NCBI RefSeq assembly: GCF_021605415.1
Contig: NZ_WKEQ01000006.1
Coordinates: forward strand, 1 to 64,000
Length of the DNA stretch: 64,000 bases
Direction of reading: 5' to 3'
From: Pseudomonas syringae
GTDB taxonomy: Bacteria > Pseudomonadota > Gammaproteobacteria > Pseudomonadales > Pseudomonadaceae
Numbering within the stretch: position 1 is the first letter of the stretch; every line of letters begins with the position of its first letter. The translations under genes were made by a program, and so were the position numbers. Shown here one piece after another: positions 1 through 8,861 of the stretch. The notes beneath the pieces are model-generated. The model was not told the origin of the DNA and ran no database searches. It saw only the letters and a program-made list of their open reading frames with translations.

Positions 1-28
1 GTGTAGGAGCTGGCGAAGGCTGCTACAC
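1..28. repeat. short palindrome at the window edge
   Basis: GTGTAG at the left and CTACAC at the right form the ends of a small hairpin just past the stop codon of the first LysR gene. Its wording (TGTAGGAGC, GGCTGC) matches the intergenic repeat family seen repeatedly further along. It could help end the LysR transcript, but there is no clear T-run. Confidence 0.5.
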
Positions 29-925
29 GGGCTCGACTCGGGCAGGGGCGAGCTGCGCCACCAGAAACTCGACAAACGCCCGGGTCTTCTGCGGCACTCG
101 CCGCGCCGATGAATACACGGCGTTGACGCTGATCGCCGGAGCCTGCCATTCACACATTACCGCCACCAGGCGCCCTGCCGCCAAACCCTCCTCGACGATG
201 AAGTCCGGCAACAACGCGATCCCCATGCCGGCCTCGGCCGCCTGCGCGAGCAAATCCCCGTTGTTCGCGTGTAAGGGGCCAGTGACGTTGACTCGCTGCG
301 TTTCCTTGCCGTTGCTCAATTGCAAACTGACACCGCTCTGCAGATAGCCATAGTTGAGACACTGATGGGCGCGCAGATCTTGTGGCATCTGCGGTACTCC
401 CGCGCGTTCGAGGTAAGCGGGAGAGGCGACCATGATGCGCGGCGCGGGGGCCAGTTGCCGCGCGATCATGCTCGAATCAGGCAGGCTGGCGATGCGGATG
501 GTCACGTCGAAACCGCCGCGCACCGGATCCACCTGCTGATCGCTGAGCACCAGTTGCAACTCGATGTTTGGGTGTTGCTCATGGAACAGCGGAATCAACT
601 TGCCCAACCGTCGTAGACCGAACGACATCGGCGCGTTGACCCGGAGCACGCCGCGCAGCTCGCCGATCCCGTCCCGTGCCCGTTGCTCGGCCTCGTCCAG
701 CGCGGCGATGACTTCCCGCGCCGCCTCGAAATATTCGGCGCCTGCTTCGGTCAAGTGCAGGCTGCGTGTGGTGCGTTGCAGCAATTGCACACCGATGGCT
801 TCTTCCAGTGCCTGAATCTGTTTACTGACTTTCGAGCGCGGCACATCCATGGCCCGGGCAGCGGCGGCGAAGCCGTTCTCACCGACCGTCACCACGAAGG
901 CGCGCATGCATTCGATGCGATCCAA
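23..925 (-). CDS. LysR family transcriptional regulator
   Basis: About 300 residues, the normal LysR length. The N-terminal winged helix-turn-helix runs over roughly residues 1-60 (RIECMRAFV, then AARAMDVPRSKVSKQI, QRTTRSLHLTEAG) and is followed by a substrate-binding domain (LRVNAPMSFG...). I start it at the TTG at 925, which gives the typical LDRIECMRAF opening and has GGGGAC just upstream. A further TTG at 949 adds eight atypical residues without a ribosome site. It is divergent from the isochorismatase-type hydrolase at 1095 and, as is common for LysR proteins, may control that gene. The effector is unknown. Confidence 0.88.
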   Translation of the reverse strand: MDRIECMRAFVVTVGENGFAAAARAMDVPRSKVSKQIQALEEAIGVQLLQRTTRSLHLTEAGAEYFEAAREVIAALDEAEQRARDGIGELRGVLRVNAPMSFGLRRLGKLIPLFHEQHPNIELQLVLSDQQVDPVRGGFDVTIRIASLPDSSMIARQLAPAPRIMVASPAYLERAGVPQMPQDLRAHQCLNYGYLQSGVSLQLSNGKETQRVNVTGPLHANNGDLLAQAAEAGMGIALLPDFIVEEGLAAGRLVAVMCEWQAPAISVNAVYSSARRVPQKTRAFVEFLVAQLAPARVEPV

Positions 926-1094
926 GGATTGTCCCCAAATTGGAATCAATGATTCTCGATTTTAGGTAATTGTCCCTTTGTGCGCTAGCCCCTAAAGTGA
1001 CATCCAAGCCGAGACAACAACGCCGCAGACGGCCAAACGCCTCGACTCACTCTTACTGATTAACACTTGAAATCGACATCAAAAGGAACGCGCC

Positions 1095-1739
1095 ATGTCT
1101 ATCCGTGAACTGCTGAACCCTGCTAACTCCGCCCTGATCCTGATCGACCACCAGCCACAAATGGCTTTCGGCGTGCAGTCGATTGACCGTCAGACCCTGA
1201 AGAACAACACCGTCGGCCTGGCCAAAGCGGCGAAAATTTTCAACGTACCGACGATCTACACCTCGGTGGAAACCGCCAGCTTCAGCGGTTACATCTGGCC
1301 GGAGCTGCTGGCGGTTCACCCGGATCAAAAGCCGATCGAGCGCACCTCGATGAACTCCTGGGAAGACAAGGCATTGGTTGATGCGGTGAAGGCCACCGGG
1401 CGCAAGAAACTGATCATCGCTGCGCTGTGGACCGAGGTTTGCCTGACCTTCCCGGCACTGGAAGCGCTGGCTGAAGGTTACGAGGTCTACATCGTGACTG
1501 ATGCCTCCGGCGGCACCACCAAAGAAGCCCATGACATGTCGGTGCAACGCATGATTCAGGCCGGCGCGGTTCCAGTGACCTGGCAGCAAGTGCTGCTCGA
1601 ATACCAGCGTGACTGGGCACACAAAGAGACTTACGAAGCGGTAATGGAACTGGTGCTGGAACACAGCGGCGCATACGGCATGGGCGTGGATTACGCCTAC
1701 ACCATGGTGCACAACGCCCCACAACGCCAAGCCAAGTAA
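1095..1739 (+). CDS. YcaC-like isochorismatase-family hydrolase
   Basis: The 214 residues carry the cysteine-hydrolase fold of the isochorismatase superfamily. The catalytic-type Asp18 lies in ALILIDHQPQ and the nucleophile Cys116 in WTEVCLTFPALEAL. Overall wording (KNNTVGLAKAAKIFNVPTI, KLIIAALWTEVC, YIVTDASGG) is close to the YcaC group, whose substrate is not established. The region where many family members have the catalytic lysine reads IERTSMNSWED, so activity as an isochorismatase is not expected. AAAAGGA precedes the ATG. It is divergent from a LysR gene that probably regulates it. Cytoplasmic; no signal peptide. Confidence 0.82.
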   Translation: MSIRELLNPANSALILIDHQPQMAFGVQSIDRQTLKNNTVGLAKAAKIFNVPTIYTSVETASFSGYIWPELLAVHPDQKPIERTSMNSWEDKALVDAVKATGRKKLIIAALWTEVCLTFPALEALAEGYEVYIVTDASGGTTKEAHDMSVQRMIQAGAVPVTWQQVLLEYQRDWAHKETYEAVMELVLEHSGAYGMGVDYAYTMVHNAPQRQAK

Positions 1740-1750
1740 CTGCTCTCCCC

Positions 1751-1807
1751 GCAGGCTGCGATCTTTTGATCTTGATGTTTGAAGATTCAAAGATCGCAGC
1801 CTGCGGC
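1751..1807. repeat. intergenic inverted repeat (GCAGGCTGCGATCTTTTGAT type)
   Basis: GCAGGCTGCGATCTTTTGAT on the left is matched by an inverted AAAGATCGCAGCCTGCGGC on the right. This is one of several copies in the window and lies between two convergent genes, where it can form a long hairpin and may act as a bidirectional terminator. Confidence 0.75.
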
Positions 1808-1829
1808 AGCTCTACAGGGGGATTGTGGT

Positions 1830-3128
1830 TTACATGAGGTGTTTTTCAGGCTCGGGAATTGCGGCCGAGCCCAGCACCGCTGGCAACAACCCCGCCCGCA
1901 AATCCCCGCCACTCGGCTGCTGGTACAGGCTCAGGCCAAACTCCGGCAACACCGCCAGCAGATAATCGAAAATATCCCCCTGAATCCGCTCGTAATCGCC
2001 CCACGCCGTGGTGCGGGTGAAGCAGTAGATTTCCAGCGGAATGCCCTGCGCCGTGGTCTGCATCTGGCGCACCATGCAGGTCATGTTCGGCTGAATCTCC
2101 GGGTGACTCTTCAGATAGGCCAAGGCATAGGCGCGGAACGTGCCGATGTTGGTCATGCGCCGCCGATTCGCCGACATCGCCGCCACATTGCCCTGGGCTT
2201 CGTTCCAGGCCTTGAGTTCAGCTTTCTTGCGGCTCATGTAATCGGTGAGCAGATGCACCTGCGAGAGTTTTTCTTCTTCGTCATCACGGATGAACCGCAC
2301 GCCGCTGGCGTCGATAAACAGGCTGCGCTTGATGCGTCGCCCGCCGGATTGCTGCATGCCGCGCCAGTTCTTGAACGACTCGGACATCAGGCGCCAGGTC
2401 GGGATCGACACGATGGTCTTGTCAAACTATTGCACCTTGACCGTGTGCAGGGTGATGTCGACCACGTCGCCATCGGCACCGACCTGCGGCATTTCGATCC
2501 AGTCGCCGACCCGCAACATGTCGTTGCTGGTCAACTGTACGCTGGCGACGAATGACAGCAGCGTGTCCTTGTAGACCAACAGAATCACCGCCGACATCGC
2601 CCCCAGACCCGACAGCAGCAACAGCGGCGAACGGTCAATCAGGGTGGCGACAATGATGATCGCGCCGAACACATACAACACCATTTTCGCCAGTTGCACG
2701 TAGCCTTTGATCGAACGGGTGCGGGCGTGTTCGGTGCGCGCATAGATGTCGAGCAAAGCGTTGAGCAGGGCGGTGATCGCCAGCAGCAGAAAAAGGATCG
2801 TGAAAGCCATGGCGATGTTGCCGAGAACCGTCATTGCCGTGTTACTCAAATCCGGCACCAGATGCAGGCCGAACTGGATCACCAGCGACGGCGTCATCTG
2901 CGCCAGCCGCTGAAACACCTTGTTATGGCGCAAGTCATTGATCCAGTGCAACGCAGGCTGGCGGCCGAGCATGCGGCTGGCATGCAGAATGAGATAACGC
3001 GCCACTCGTCCGAGCAACAGTGCGATCACCAGCAGCACCAGAAAACCGAGGCTGGCATGCAACAGCGGGTGCTGATCGAGGGCACCCCAAAGGTCTTGAA
3101 CGTTGAGCCAGAGCTGTTTGATATCCAT
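1830..3128 (-). pseudogene. YbdG-like mechanosensitive (MscS family) channel gene interrupted by in-frame TAG
   Basis: Two open frames in the same register together make a 432-codon MscS-family channel. Residues 1-233 hold several membrane segments (LLHASLGFLVLLVIALLLG, FTILFLLLAITALLNALL, MVLYVFGAIIIVATL, LLLLSGLGAMSAVILLVY), then the start of the MscS beta domain (VGDWIEMPQVGADGDVVDITLHTVKVQ). A TAG at 2429-2427 follows. After it the same frame continues FDKTIVSIPTWRLMSESFKNWRG to the C-terminal cytoplasmic domain. Nothing is deleted and the frame does not change, so one nonsense codon separates the halves. The upper fragment would hold the membrane part without the vestibule. An osmotic safety valve role is known for the family. 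A sequencing error or a suppressed codon is possible. Confidence 0.8.
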
Positions 3129-3319
3129 AAGTGAAACGATTCTTCTGTAAGACGCGATGGTGGATTAGAGCACTTAACACGCGATCTATTACGATTCAGG
3201 ACAATTCCGGCAATAAAAAAGCCACTGATTGCCACCATTCGTATAAAGAAACTCGGCCTGAGCGCTCGAAACCGGTAACCTATGCAGCTGTTTTTTTGCA
3301 TATCTTCGAGGTAGCACCC

Positions 3320-4660
3320 GTGTTTTCCGAATTCGCCCTGCACGAACGCCTGCTTAAAGCTGTGGCCGAGCTTAAATTTGTCGAGCCTACGCCTGTGCAA
3401 GCAGCGGCTATTCCGCTGGCGCTTCAAGGGCGTGACCTGCGGGTGACGGCGCAAACCGGTAGTGGCAAAACCGCCGCTTTCGTTCTGCCGATCCTCAATC
3501 GCCTGATCGGCCCGGCCAAGGTTCGCGTCAGCATCAAGACGCTGATCCTGCTGCCGACCCGCGAACTGGCCCAGCAGACCTTGAAAGAAGTCGAACGCTT
3601 TGCGCAGTTCACCTTCATCAAGTCCGGCCTGATCACCGGTGGCGAAGATTTCAAGGTACAAGCGGCGATGCTGCGTAAAGTGCCGGACATCCTGATCGGC
3701 ACCCCGGGCCGGATGATCGAGCAACTGAACGCCGGCAACCTCGACCTCAAGGAAGTCGAAGTGCTGGTGCTCGACGAAGCCGACCGCATGCTCGACATGG
3801 GATTCTCCGAAGACGTACAGCGTCTGGTCGATGAATGCCCGAACCGTCAGCAGACCATGCTGTTCTCCGCCACCACCGGCGGTTCCGGCCTGCGCGAGAT
3901 GATTGCCAAAGTGCTGAACAACCCTGAGCACTTGCAGCTCAACGCGGTCAGCCAGCTGAACTCGACGACCCGTCAGCAGATCATCACCGCCGACCACAAC
4001 CAGCACAAAGAACAGATCGTCAACTGGTTGCTGGCCAACGAGACTTATCAAAAAGCCATCGTGTTCACCAACACCCGCGCCATGGCCGACCGCATCTACG
4101 GTCGCCTGGTGGCTCAGGAATACAAGGCGTTCGTGCTGCACGGCGAGAAAGACCAGAAGGATCGCAAACTGGCGATCGATCGTCTGAAGCAGGGCGGCGT
4201 GAAGATTCTGGTGGCCACCGACGTTGCCGCGCGCGGCCTGGACGTCGACGGGCTGGATCTGGTGATCAACTTCGACATGCCACGCAGCGGCGACGAATAC
4301 GTTCACCGCATCGGTCGTACCGGCCGCGCCGGCAATGACGGTCTGGCGATCTCGTTGATCTGCCACGGCGACTGGAACCTGATGTCGAGCATCGAGCGCT
4401 ACCTCAAGCAAAGCTTCGAGCGCCGCACGATCAAGGAAGTTAAAGGCACCTACGGCGGGCCGAAAAAGGTCAAGGCCTCGGGCAAAGCCGTCGGCGTGAA
4501 GAAGAAAAAGACCGACGCCAAGGGCGACAAGAAAAAAACCGCCGCCAAGACCCCGACCAAACGCAAGAGCGCCAACCGTCCGAAGCCGGACGCACTGGTG
4601 AGCAGCGATGGCATGGCACCGCTGAAGCGCCGTAAGCCGGCTGAGCCTGCGGCTGAGTAA
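3320..4660 (+). CDS. DEAD-box ATP-dependent RNA helicase
   Basis: 446 residues from a GTG start with GAGGTAG upstream. The open frame extends further left, but that part looks non-coding. Motifs in order are the Q motif (FVEPTPVQAAAI), Walker A AQTGSGKTAAF, PTRELAQQ, TPGR, DEAD with DRMLDMGF, SAT, and the C-terminal helicase motif HRIGRTGRAG. A lysine-rich tail from about residue 390 (KKKKTDAKGDKKK) is typical of RNA-binding tails in this family. The layout fits the SrmB/RhlE-like helicases that remodel structured RNA in ribosome assembly or mRNA decay, but I cannot say which one. The gene ends in a strong terminator at 4678. Confidence 0.92.
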   Translation: MFSEFALHERLLKAVAELKFVEPTPVQAAAIPLALQGRDLRVTAQTGSGKTAAFVLPILNRLIGPAKVRVSIKTLILLPTRELAQQTLKEVERFAQFTFIKSGLITGGEDFKVQAAMLRKVPDILIGTPGRMIEQLNAGNLDLKEVEVLVLDEADRMLDMGFSEDVQRLVDECPNRQQTMLFSATTGGSGLREMIAKVLNNPEHLQLNAVSQLNSTTRQQIITADHNQHKEQIVNWLLANETYQKAIVFTNTRAMADRIYGRLVAQEYKAFVLHGEKDQKDRKLAIDRLKQGGVKILVATDVAARGLDVDGLDLVINFDMPRSGDEYVHRIGRTGRAGNDGLAISLICHGDWNLMSSIERYLKQSFERRTIKEVKGTYGGPKKVKASGKAVGVKKKKTDAKGDKKKTAAKTPTKRKSANRPKPDALVSSDGMAPLKRRKPAEPAAE

Positions 4661-4677
4661 GCTGTTCAGCGAGCCAT

Positions 4678-4707
4678 AAAAAAACCGGACGATGTCCGGT
4701 TTTTTTA
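4678..4707. terminator. bidirectional rho-independent terminator
   Basis: AAAACCGGAC and GTCCGGTTTT pair around a GAT loop, with an A-run on one side and a T-run on the other. It sits between the convergent helicase gene and the small periplasmic protein gene and can serve both. Confidence 0.88.
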
Positions 4708-4719
4708 CGTCTTTTAATC

Positions 4720-4995
4720 TTAGCTTTCTGCTTTTTTCTCGGCGGCATCCAACTCTTTCAACCGCTGATCAATCAACTGGCACTTGTCCGGCAGGTCCGC
4801 ACTGGCTGTGCCCAAATCCATCTTCTGCAACTCAGCGTTGATTTCCTTGGCCTTGGCCGGATTCTGCTCGGTCAGCCTGGTGACTTCTTTCGCCAGCTGT
4901 TCACGCTTGGCGGTAGCTTCTTCGGGCGTGCATGCCCAGGCGGGAAGGGCGCAGGCGAGGGTGGCGGCGACGATAATCTTGGGCAGTATTTTCAT
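4720..4995 (-). CDS. small periplasmic hypothetical protein
   Basis: 91 residues. A cleavable signal peptide is evident (MKILPKIIVAATLACALPAWA, cut likely before CTPEE). The mature part is charged and helical with a coiled-coil look (AKREQLAKEVTRLTEQ, INAELQKMD, LIDQRLKELDAAEKK) and holds two cysteines that could form a disulfide. I do not recognise a named family. It ends against the terminator shared with the helicase gene. Confidence 0.75.
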   Translation of the reverse strand: MKILPKIIVAATLACALPAWACTPEEATAKREQLAKEVTRLTEQNPAKAKEINAELQKMDLGTASADLPDKCQLIDQRLKELDAAEKKAES

Positions 4996-5059
4996 GGGAG
5001 TCGTGCCTCGGTTCCGGTTAAGGCGGGTTACCCGGTTGAGGACGCAATGTCAGGAAAGT

Positions 5060-5803
5060 TCAGTGGGAGATTTCGCTGTGGCAGCAACTGGATTGGGCGG
5101 TCTCTTCATACCGGTCATGATGCCGCACCCACTCCATGATCTCCTCTTCGTTCCTGCCTTTGGGCGTGAGGTCGAGGTAATTATAGGCGCCGACCAGCAT
5201 ATCCAGACCGCGCGCGTACGTTGAATAGGTGTGAAATATCTCACCCTTGTCGTTTCGATAAAAAACGCTGAGCCCAGGCATTTCCTCCTCAACACTGTCA
5301 GTCGTTTCGTAGTTGTACGTAGCCTTTCCTGCAGCAACTTCTTCAGCCCTGGCACAAACCCCAAAGTCATAATTGAAATCGCAGCCTTCTGACGAAACCC
5401 AGTCAAACTGCCAGCCCATCCGCTGTTTGAAGTCTTGGAACTGGGCGAACGGTGCATGCGACACCGCAACCACCGCAATATCGTGATGTGCCAGATGCAG
5501 ATTCGCGCCATCGATATGATCGGAAAGAAACGAACAACCCTGGCAGCCTTCCTCCCAGCCTTCAGCGAACATGAAGTGATAGACGATGAGTTGGCTCTTG
5601 TCGCCAAACAGGTCAGCCAGTCTGAGTTCGCCGTTTGCGCCTTGAAAGTGGTAGTCCTTATCGATCCTCACCCAAGGCAGCGCCCGGCGTTCGGCGCAGA
5701 GCCGGTCGCGCTCCTTGGTGAAGGCTTTTTCGTGAAGCAGATGTTGCTTACGGGCGGCGACCCATTCTTCGCGCGACACCACCGGATGATTCTCAATGTT
5801 CAT
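5060..5803 (-). CDS. DUF899 family thioredoxin-like protein
   Basis: 247 residues from the ATG at 5803, with AGGAG upstream in good position. The frame is open further upstream but without ribosome-site support. The sequence shows the DUF899 pattern: VVSREEWVAARKQHLLHEKAF, then ELRLADLFGDKSQLIVYHFMF, a cysteine cluster GCQGCSFLSDHID, and DFNYDFGV with LSVFYRNDKGEIFHTYSTYARG. The fold is thioredoxin-like, but the CxxC context differs from classical thioredoxins. A redox role is inferred from the family only. The tail CCHSEISH is cysteine- and histidine-rich and might bind metal. Confidence 0.85.
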   Translation of the reverse strand: MNIENHPVVSREEWVAARKQHLLHEKAFTKERDRLCAERRALPWVRIDKDYHFQGANGELRLADLFGDKSQLIVYHFMFAEGWEEGCQGCSFLSDHIDGANLHLAHHDIAVVAVSHAPFAQFQDFKQRMGWQFDWVSSEGCDFNYDFGVCARAEEVAAGKATYNYETTDSVEEEMPGLSVFYRNDKGEIFHTYSTYARGLDMLVGAYNYLDLTPKGRNEEEIMEWVRHHDRYEETAQSSCCHSEISH

Positions 5804-5972
5804 GGCGATTTCTCCTGAGGAATTAAACCCGTTTACCCAGCCTAGTCGTTTGACCGGGTGGCAAATCGACAAACCGCCGGTCGGTACGCCGATCCCGGCT
5901 GAACGGCGGCGGCCCGCTTCGGTCACAACCAATGAGCCCCACTCATGCTTGGGCACCGGAGGTTGAATCAGG

Positions 5973-6365
5973 ATGACGACTTATAACTGGGATTTGATTG
6001 AACGCTTGCTGCACGAAGTGCAGAACAGCGCCGGCCATAACTTCACGCCACGGCCTTACGCTGAGCAGCATGCGGCGGAAAAAGCATCGGCGGGCGAGTC
6101 GGTCGGGAATCTGGATCATCTGAAAACGCTGGCCTGCGAGTATGAAAAGCTATTGCTGGAGCGGGGCTATATCGAGCCTCGGCCGGAGGAGGAGGGCGGC
6201 AATGGCGAGAATTTTGTGCTGACGGCCCGGGGTTCGCGATTGCTGAGCCTGATCGACAGCAGCATTCCCGGCAATGACCATCCGCGGCAGGTGCTGGATG
6301 ATCAGGACGATGCGCTGGATGAGTTTACGTTTGATGAGGTTGCGTCGAAGGCGCAGATTGCCTAG
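5973..6365 (+). CDS. conserved hypothetical protein, possibly DUF2513-like
   Basis: 130 acidic residues. The opening (NWDLIERLLHEVQNS) and the later segment (FVLTARGSRLLSLID) recall DUF2513-type small winged-helix proteins, but the match is from memory and weak. GGAGG lies about 12 bases before the ATG. It is divergent from the DUF899 gene across a 169-base gap and is followed by a palindromic repeat. The C-terminal 30 residues are strongly acidic. Function unknown. Confidence 0.7.
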   Translation: MTTYNWDLIERLLHEVQNSAGHNFTPRPYAEQHAAEKASAGESVGNLDHLKTLACEYEKLLLERGYIEPRPEEEGGNGENFVLTARGSRLLSLIDSSIPGNDHPRQVLDDQDDALDEFTFDEVASKAQIA

Positions 6366-6450
6366 ATCAAAATCAAAAGATCGCAGCCTGCGGCAGCTTC
6401 TTAGGAGCTGTCGCAGGCTCGGGCCGCGTTTGGACGATCTTTTGATCTTT
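6365..6450. repeat. intergenic inverted repeat with nested arms
   Basis: GATCAAAA...AGATCGCAGCCTGCGGCAGC pairs with GCTGTCGCAGGC...CGATCTTTTGATC. It lies between two convergent genes and is another copy of the family at 1751, with a possible terminator role. Confidence 0.75.
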
Positions 6451-7318
6451 AACCCTGGTTAGCCGCTTTCAAACATTTCAAATCGCTGAAGTCCTTGCGA
6501 ACGCCCTCGATTTTCTTCAACAACCGCTCACGCTGTTCCGGGGTGCTCTCGGCCATCAAATCCACCGCCAGCGCCCTCCCTTGCGCTTCAGTATTGGCGT
6601 AGGCCTTTTTGTAATCCGCTGTCCACAAACGCTCGCGTTCCACCAGAAGCGTCTCGATCCGTTGTGGGAATTCAGGACTGTGTCGCTGCGCAACGGCCGC
6701 GCTGAATTGGGTCTGCCAGTGCGCCCGATTGGCGATCCACTGGGTGTTCTGGTCGCCCAGCGCCGTCGACCACGCAACGACGCGCTGCTTCTGGGTGTCG
6801 CTGAGTGGGCCGAGCCAGTCGTTGAGGCGCTTGTTCATGCGCTCGGCGCGTTCCTTGATCTGCTGCGCCAGTGGCGGCTTGAGGTATTCCTGCTGACGTT
6901 TGCGCAAGTCCTTGGCGAAGGCGTCGTTCATTTCCGCGACTTGCTTGTCGTCCAGCCCTTGCAGCAATTCGACGGCCGATGGGGTGATTTCCCGGGCAGT
7001 CTGGGCGATGGCTTGTTTGGCTTCAACGGTGCGGGTCTGCAGTGCGGCGTCGGTGACTTGATTGGTTTCGACCATCGCTTGCAAGCGATCCAGCCAGTCG
7101 AGGTAGCCCGGTAGTTGCGTAGTGCAATGCCAGCTCAAATGATCCTTGAGGCGGTCGTTGAACCAGTCTTTTTGCTCGCCGTTCATGTCCAGGTAGTCGC
7201 TGAGCGTCCACGGAATGATCACGTCGAGATTGCGATAGGCCAGGCCCACGCGGCTGCAAGCGCCGAGGGCGAGGCTGACGATAAGCAGCAAGGCGATGTT
7301 TCTGAACCAGCGAGACAT
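6449..7318 (-). CDS. DUF6279 family lipoprotein
   Basis: 289 residues with a lipoprotein signal peptide ending in the lipobox LGAC (Cys21), so it is lipid-anchored, probably in the outer membrane facing the periplasm. The body is helical with conserved-looking aromatic stretches (LAYRNLDVIIPWTLSDYLDM, WLGPLSDTQKQRVVAW, RERLWTADYKKAY). The pattern YRNLD near the N-terminus and LSDTQ in the middle fit DUF6279. Role unknown. It lies downstream of the porin gene on the same strand, separated by about 80 bases. Confidence 0.8.
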   Translation of the reverse strand: MSRWFRNIALLLIVSLALGACSRVGLAYRNLDVIIPWTLSDYLDMNGEQKDWFNDRLKDHLSWHCTTQLPGYLDWLDRLQAMVETNQVTDAALQTRTVEAKQAIAQTAREITPSAVELLQGLDDKQVAEMNDAFAKDLRKRQQEYLKPPLAQQIKERAERMNKRLNDWLGPLSDTQKQRVVAWSTALGDQNTQWIANRAHWQTQFSAAVAQRHSPEFPQRIETLLVERERLWTADYKKAYANTEAQGRALAVDLMAESTPEQRERLLKKIEGVRKDFSDLKCLKAANQG

Positions 7319-7395
7319 GGGCGAATCCTTGCGTGGGCCTGGCTTCGAAGTCTGATTCTTATGTGGACGCAGGATGCGCGCGGCAGTTCAGCCGA

Positions 7396-8115
7396 TCAAT
7401 AGAAAGCGCGTTCGGCCCTGAGCGTGACCAGTCCGTCGCACTCGCTGTTGTGGCCCGAGTAGGCCGAGCAATCGCTGCCGCTCAGGCTGGAATTGCTGTA
7501 GGTCAGGTCGAGGTCGACACCCATGAACGGGCGGGAAAATTTCACCGACCAATCGGTGAAACTGCTGACATAACCGCCGTCGACAGCGACCGGCGAAGTC
7601 AAACTGTGGGTCGTGTATTTCATGCTGATGCCGATGCCGAACGGCTGGTTGCCACCGAGATCGGCAAACAGTGTGCTGTTCTGTTTATCGGGGTCATCGC
7701 TGAATGCCGCGCCAAAACGACTGCCGAGCAGGGTGAGGCCGCCGAATATTTCCTGGCTGTCGAGGGTGTCCAGGCTTGGATAGCTGTAGTGGATCAGCCC
7801 GACTTCGTAGCCAAGGGTTTGATCGAAGGGTTGTTTGAAGCCGACGTAGGAGTCCACTTCAAGGTTGGTGCCCGGCGCGATACCGACGCTCGGCGACCAC
7901 TGCCCGACGTAAAGGCCGCTGATGTGGCTCAGGTCGAGGCCGCCATGAAACGAGCCTATCGAAGCGGGCTTGACCAGTCCTTGAGCCATGCTCCGGCTTG
8001 GGGTTGTGCCCAGTTTAAGATCGAAGTCGCCGAGTTCTCGCTGGAAGATTTGCCCATGCGCAGTCGAGCAGGCCAAAAGGCCTACGAATGATAAACAAAA
8101 AGAATGTTTAAGCAT
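7396..8115 (-). CDS. TorF family putative outer membrane porin
   Basis: About 239 residues from the ATG at 8115, with GGAG eight bases upstream. An ATG at 8127 is an alternative. A signal peptide (MLKHSFCLSFVGLLACSTAHG) precedes a beta-strand-rich mature protein with alternating aromatic and hydrophobic residues (GLYVGQWSPS, LEVDSYVGFKQPF, YEVGLIHYSYPS, WSVKFSRPFMGVDLDLTYSNSS). The last residue pair is FY, a usual outer membrane barrel end. This fits the conserved TorF/TIGR02001 barrel family, which has no firm substrate. Confidence 0.8.
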   Translation of the reverse strand: MLKHSFCLSFVGLLACSTAHGQIFQRELGDFDLKLGTTPSRSMAQGLVKPASIGSFHGGLDLSHISGLYVGQWSPSVGIAPGTNLEVDSYVGFKQPFDQTLGYEVGLIHYSYPSLDTLDSQEIFGGLTLLGSRFGAAFSDDPDKQNSTLFADLGGNQPFGIGISMKYTTHSLTSPVAVDGGYVSSFTDWSVKFSRPFMGVDLDLTYSNSSLSGSDCSAYSGHNSECDGLVTLRAERAFY

Positions 8116-8323
8116 GCTTCGCTCCATGAACAGCGAGGGCAGGCGGGCGAACCTGCTGAAACGCTTGATCCAGACGCGTGCAAGGATACCGGCGAATGAT
8201 CGGCGTCGAAGGCCGTTCGTCGATTTCTATGAGATTGGTTGAACTGGGGAGGGGGATTGCGAGTGGTGCCAGTCCAGACGCTTCGAAGCTCAAAGCGCCT
8301 TGGGACGGGTGTGTTACCGGATC

Positions 8324-8512
8324 TTACTTCTTGCCCAGGCTGATCTGCTTGGACGGGCCGAATGTCTGGCCGCTGACGCCCTTGGCAATTTGCTGGATTT
8401 CGCCACCGGATTTGAGGAATGCCGCGATCTGGTCGTTGATCGATTCGCTGGTTTCAACGGCTGGAGCTGGCTTTGCTTTGCTGTTGGATGCTTTTACGCG
8501 CATGGCGGCCAT
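8324..8512 (-). CDS. small basic conserved protein
   Basis: 62 residues (MAAMRVKASNSKAK..., IAAFLKSGGEIQQIAKGVSGQ). GAAAGG lies close before the ATG at 8512, and an ATG at 8503 is an alternative. The N-terminus is lysine-rich and probably disordered. The GG-x-IQQI-x-KGVSGQ tail looks like a conserved small Pseudomonas family. It could bind nucleic acid, but nothing in the sequence proves it. Confidence 0.65.
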   Translation of the reverse strand: MAAMRVKASNSKAKPAPAVETSESINDQIAAFLKSGGEIQQIAKGVSGQTFGPSKQISLGKK

Positions 8513-8861
8513 TAACCTTTCAGAAAGTAACTCGGCCAGGCATCGTACAGGAAATACTTGACAATTGCTTGGCAAATATCCCCCGGAATAACCTGGCCAA
8601 GTACTGCAATATTGTCGGGTTCCTATCCAGCGACTTTCGCTAACCTACTGTTTTTATTACGGACATTTGTGGTTGTAAGCGCTCTTGCCATAGAGCCTGA
8701 GGCGTTCGTGCAAGCGATGTCGTCCTGACGAGCGGCAGTCAGAAGCCGTCAAATAACCATTGAACCGGGCGCCCACGGATTTTCACGCCTGTGGCCGTTC
8801 GGCCGCGAACGCGTCCGGCAAAAACGGGTAGAATGCCGCCCACGCAATGAGGGTATTGGAA
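8513..8861. other. 349-base intergenic region between divergent genes
   Basis: I find no further reading frame with a ribosome site here. There is a GGCCAGG/CCTGGCC pair about 55 bases apart (8535-8597 area) and a TTGACA at 8558-8563 without a good -10 partner. It must hold the promoters of the small basic protein and of the S1-type protein gene. Confidence 0.5.

Noticed and set aside
3026..4411. 461-codon minus-strand open frame over the DEAD-box helicase
   Set aside because: It lies antisense to a gene with all helicase motifs intact and has valine/glutamine/histidine-rich shadow composition.
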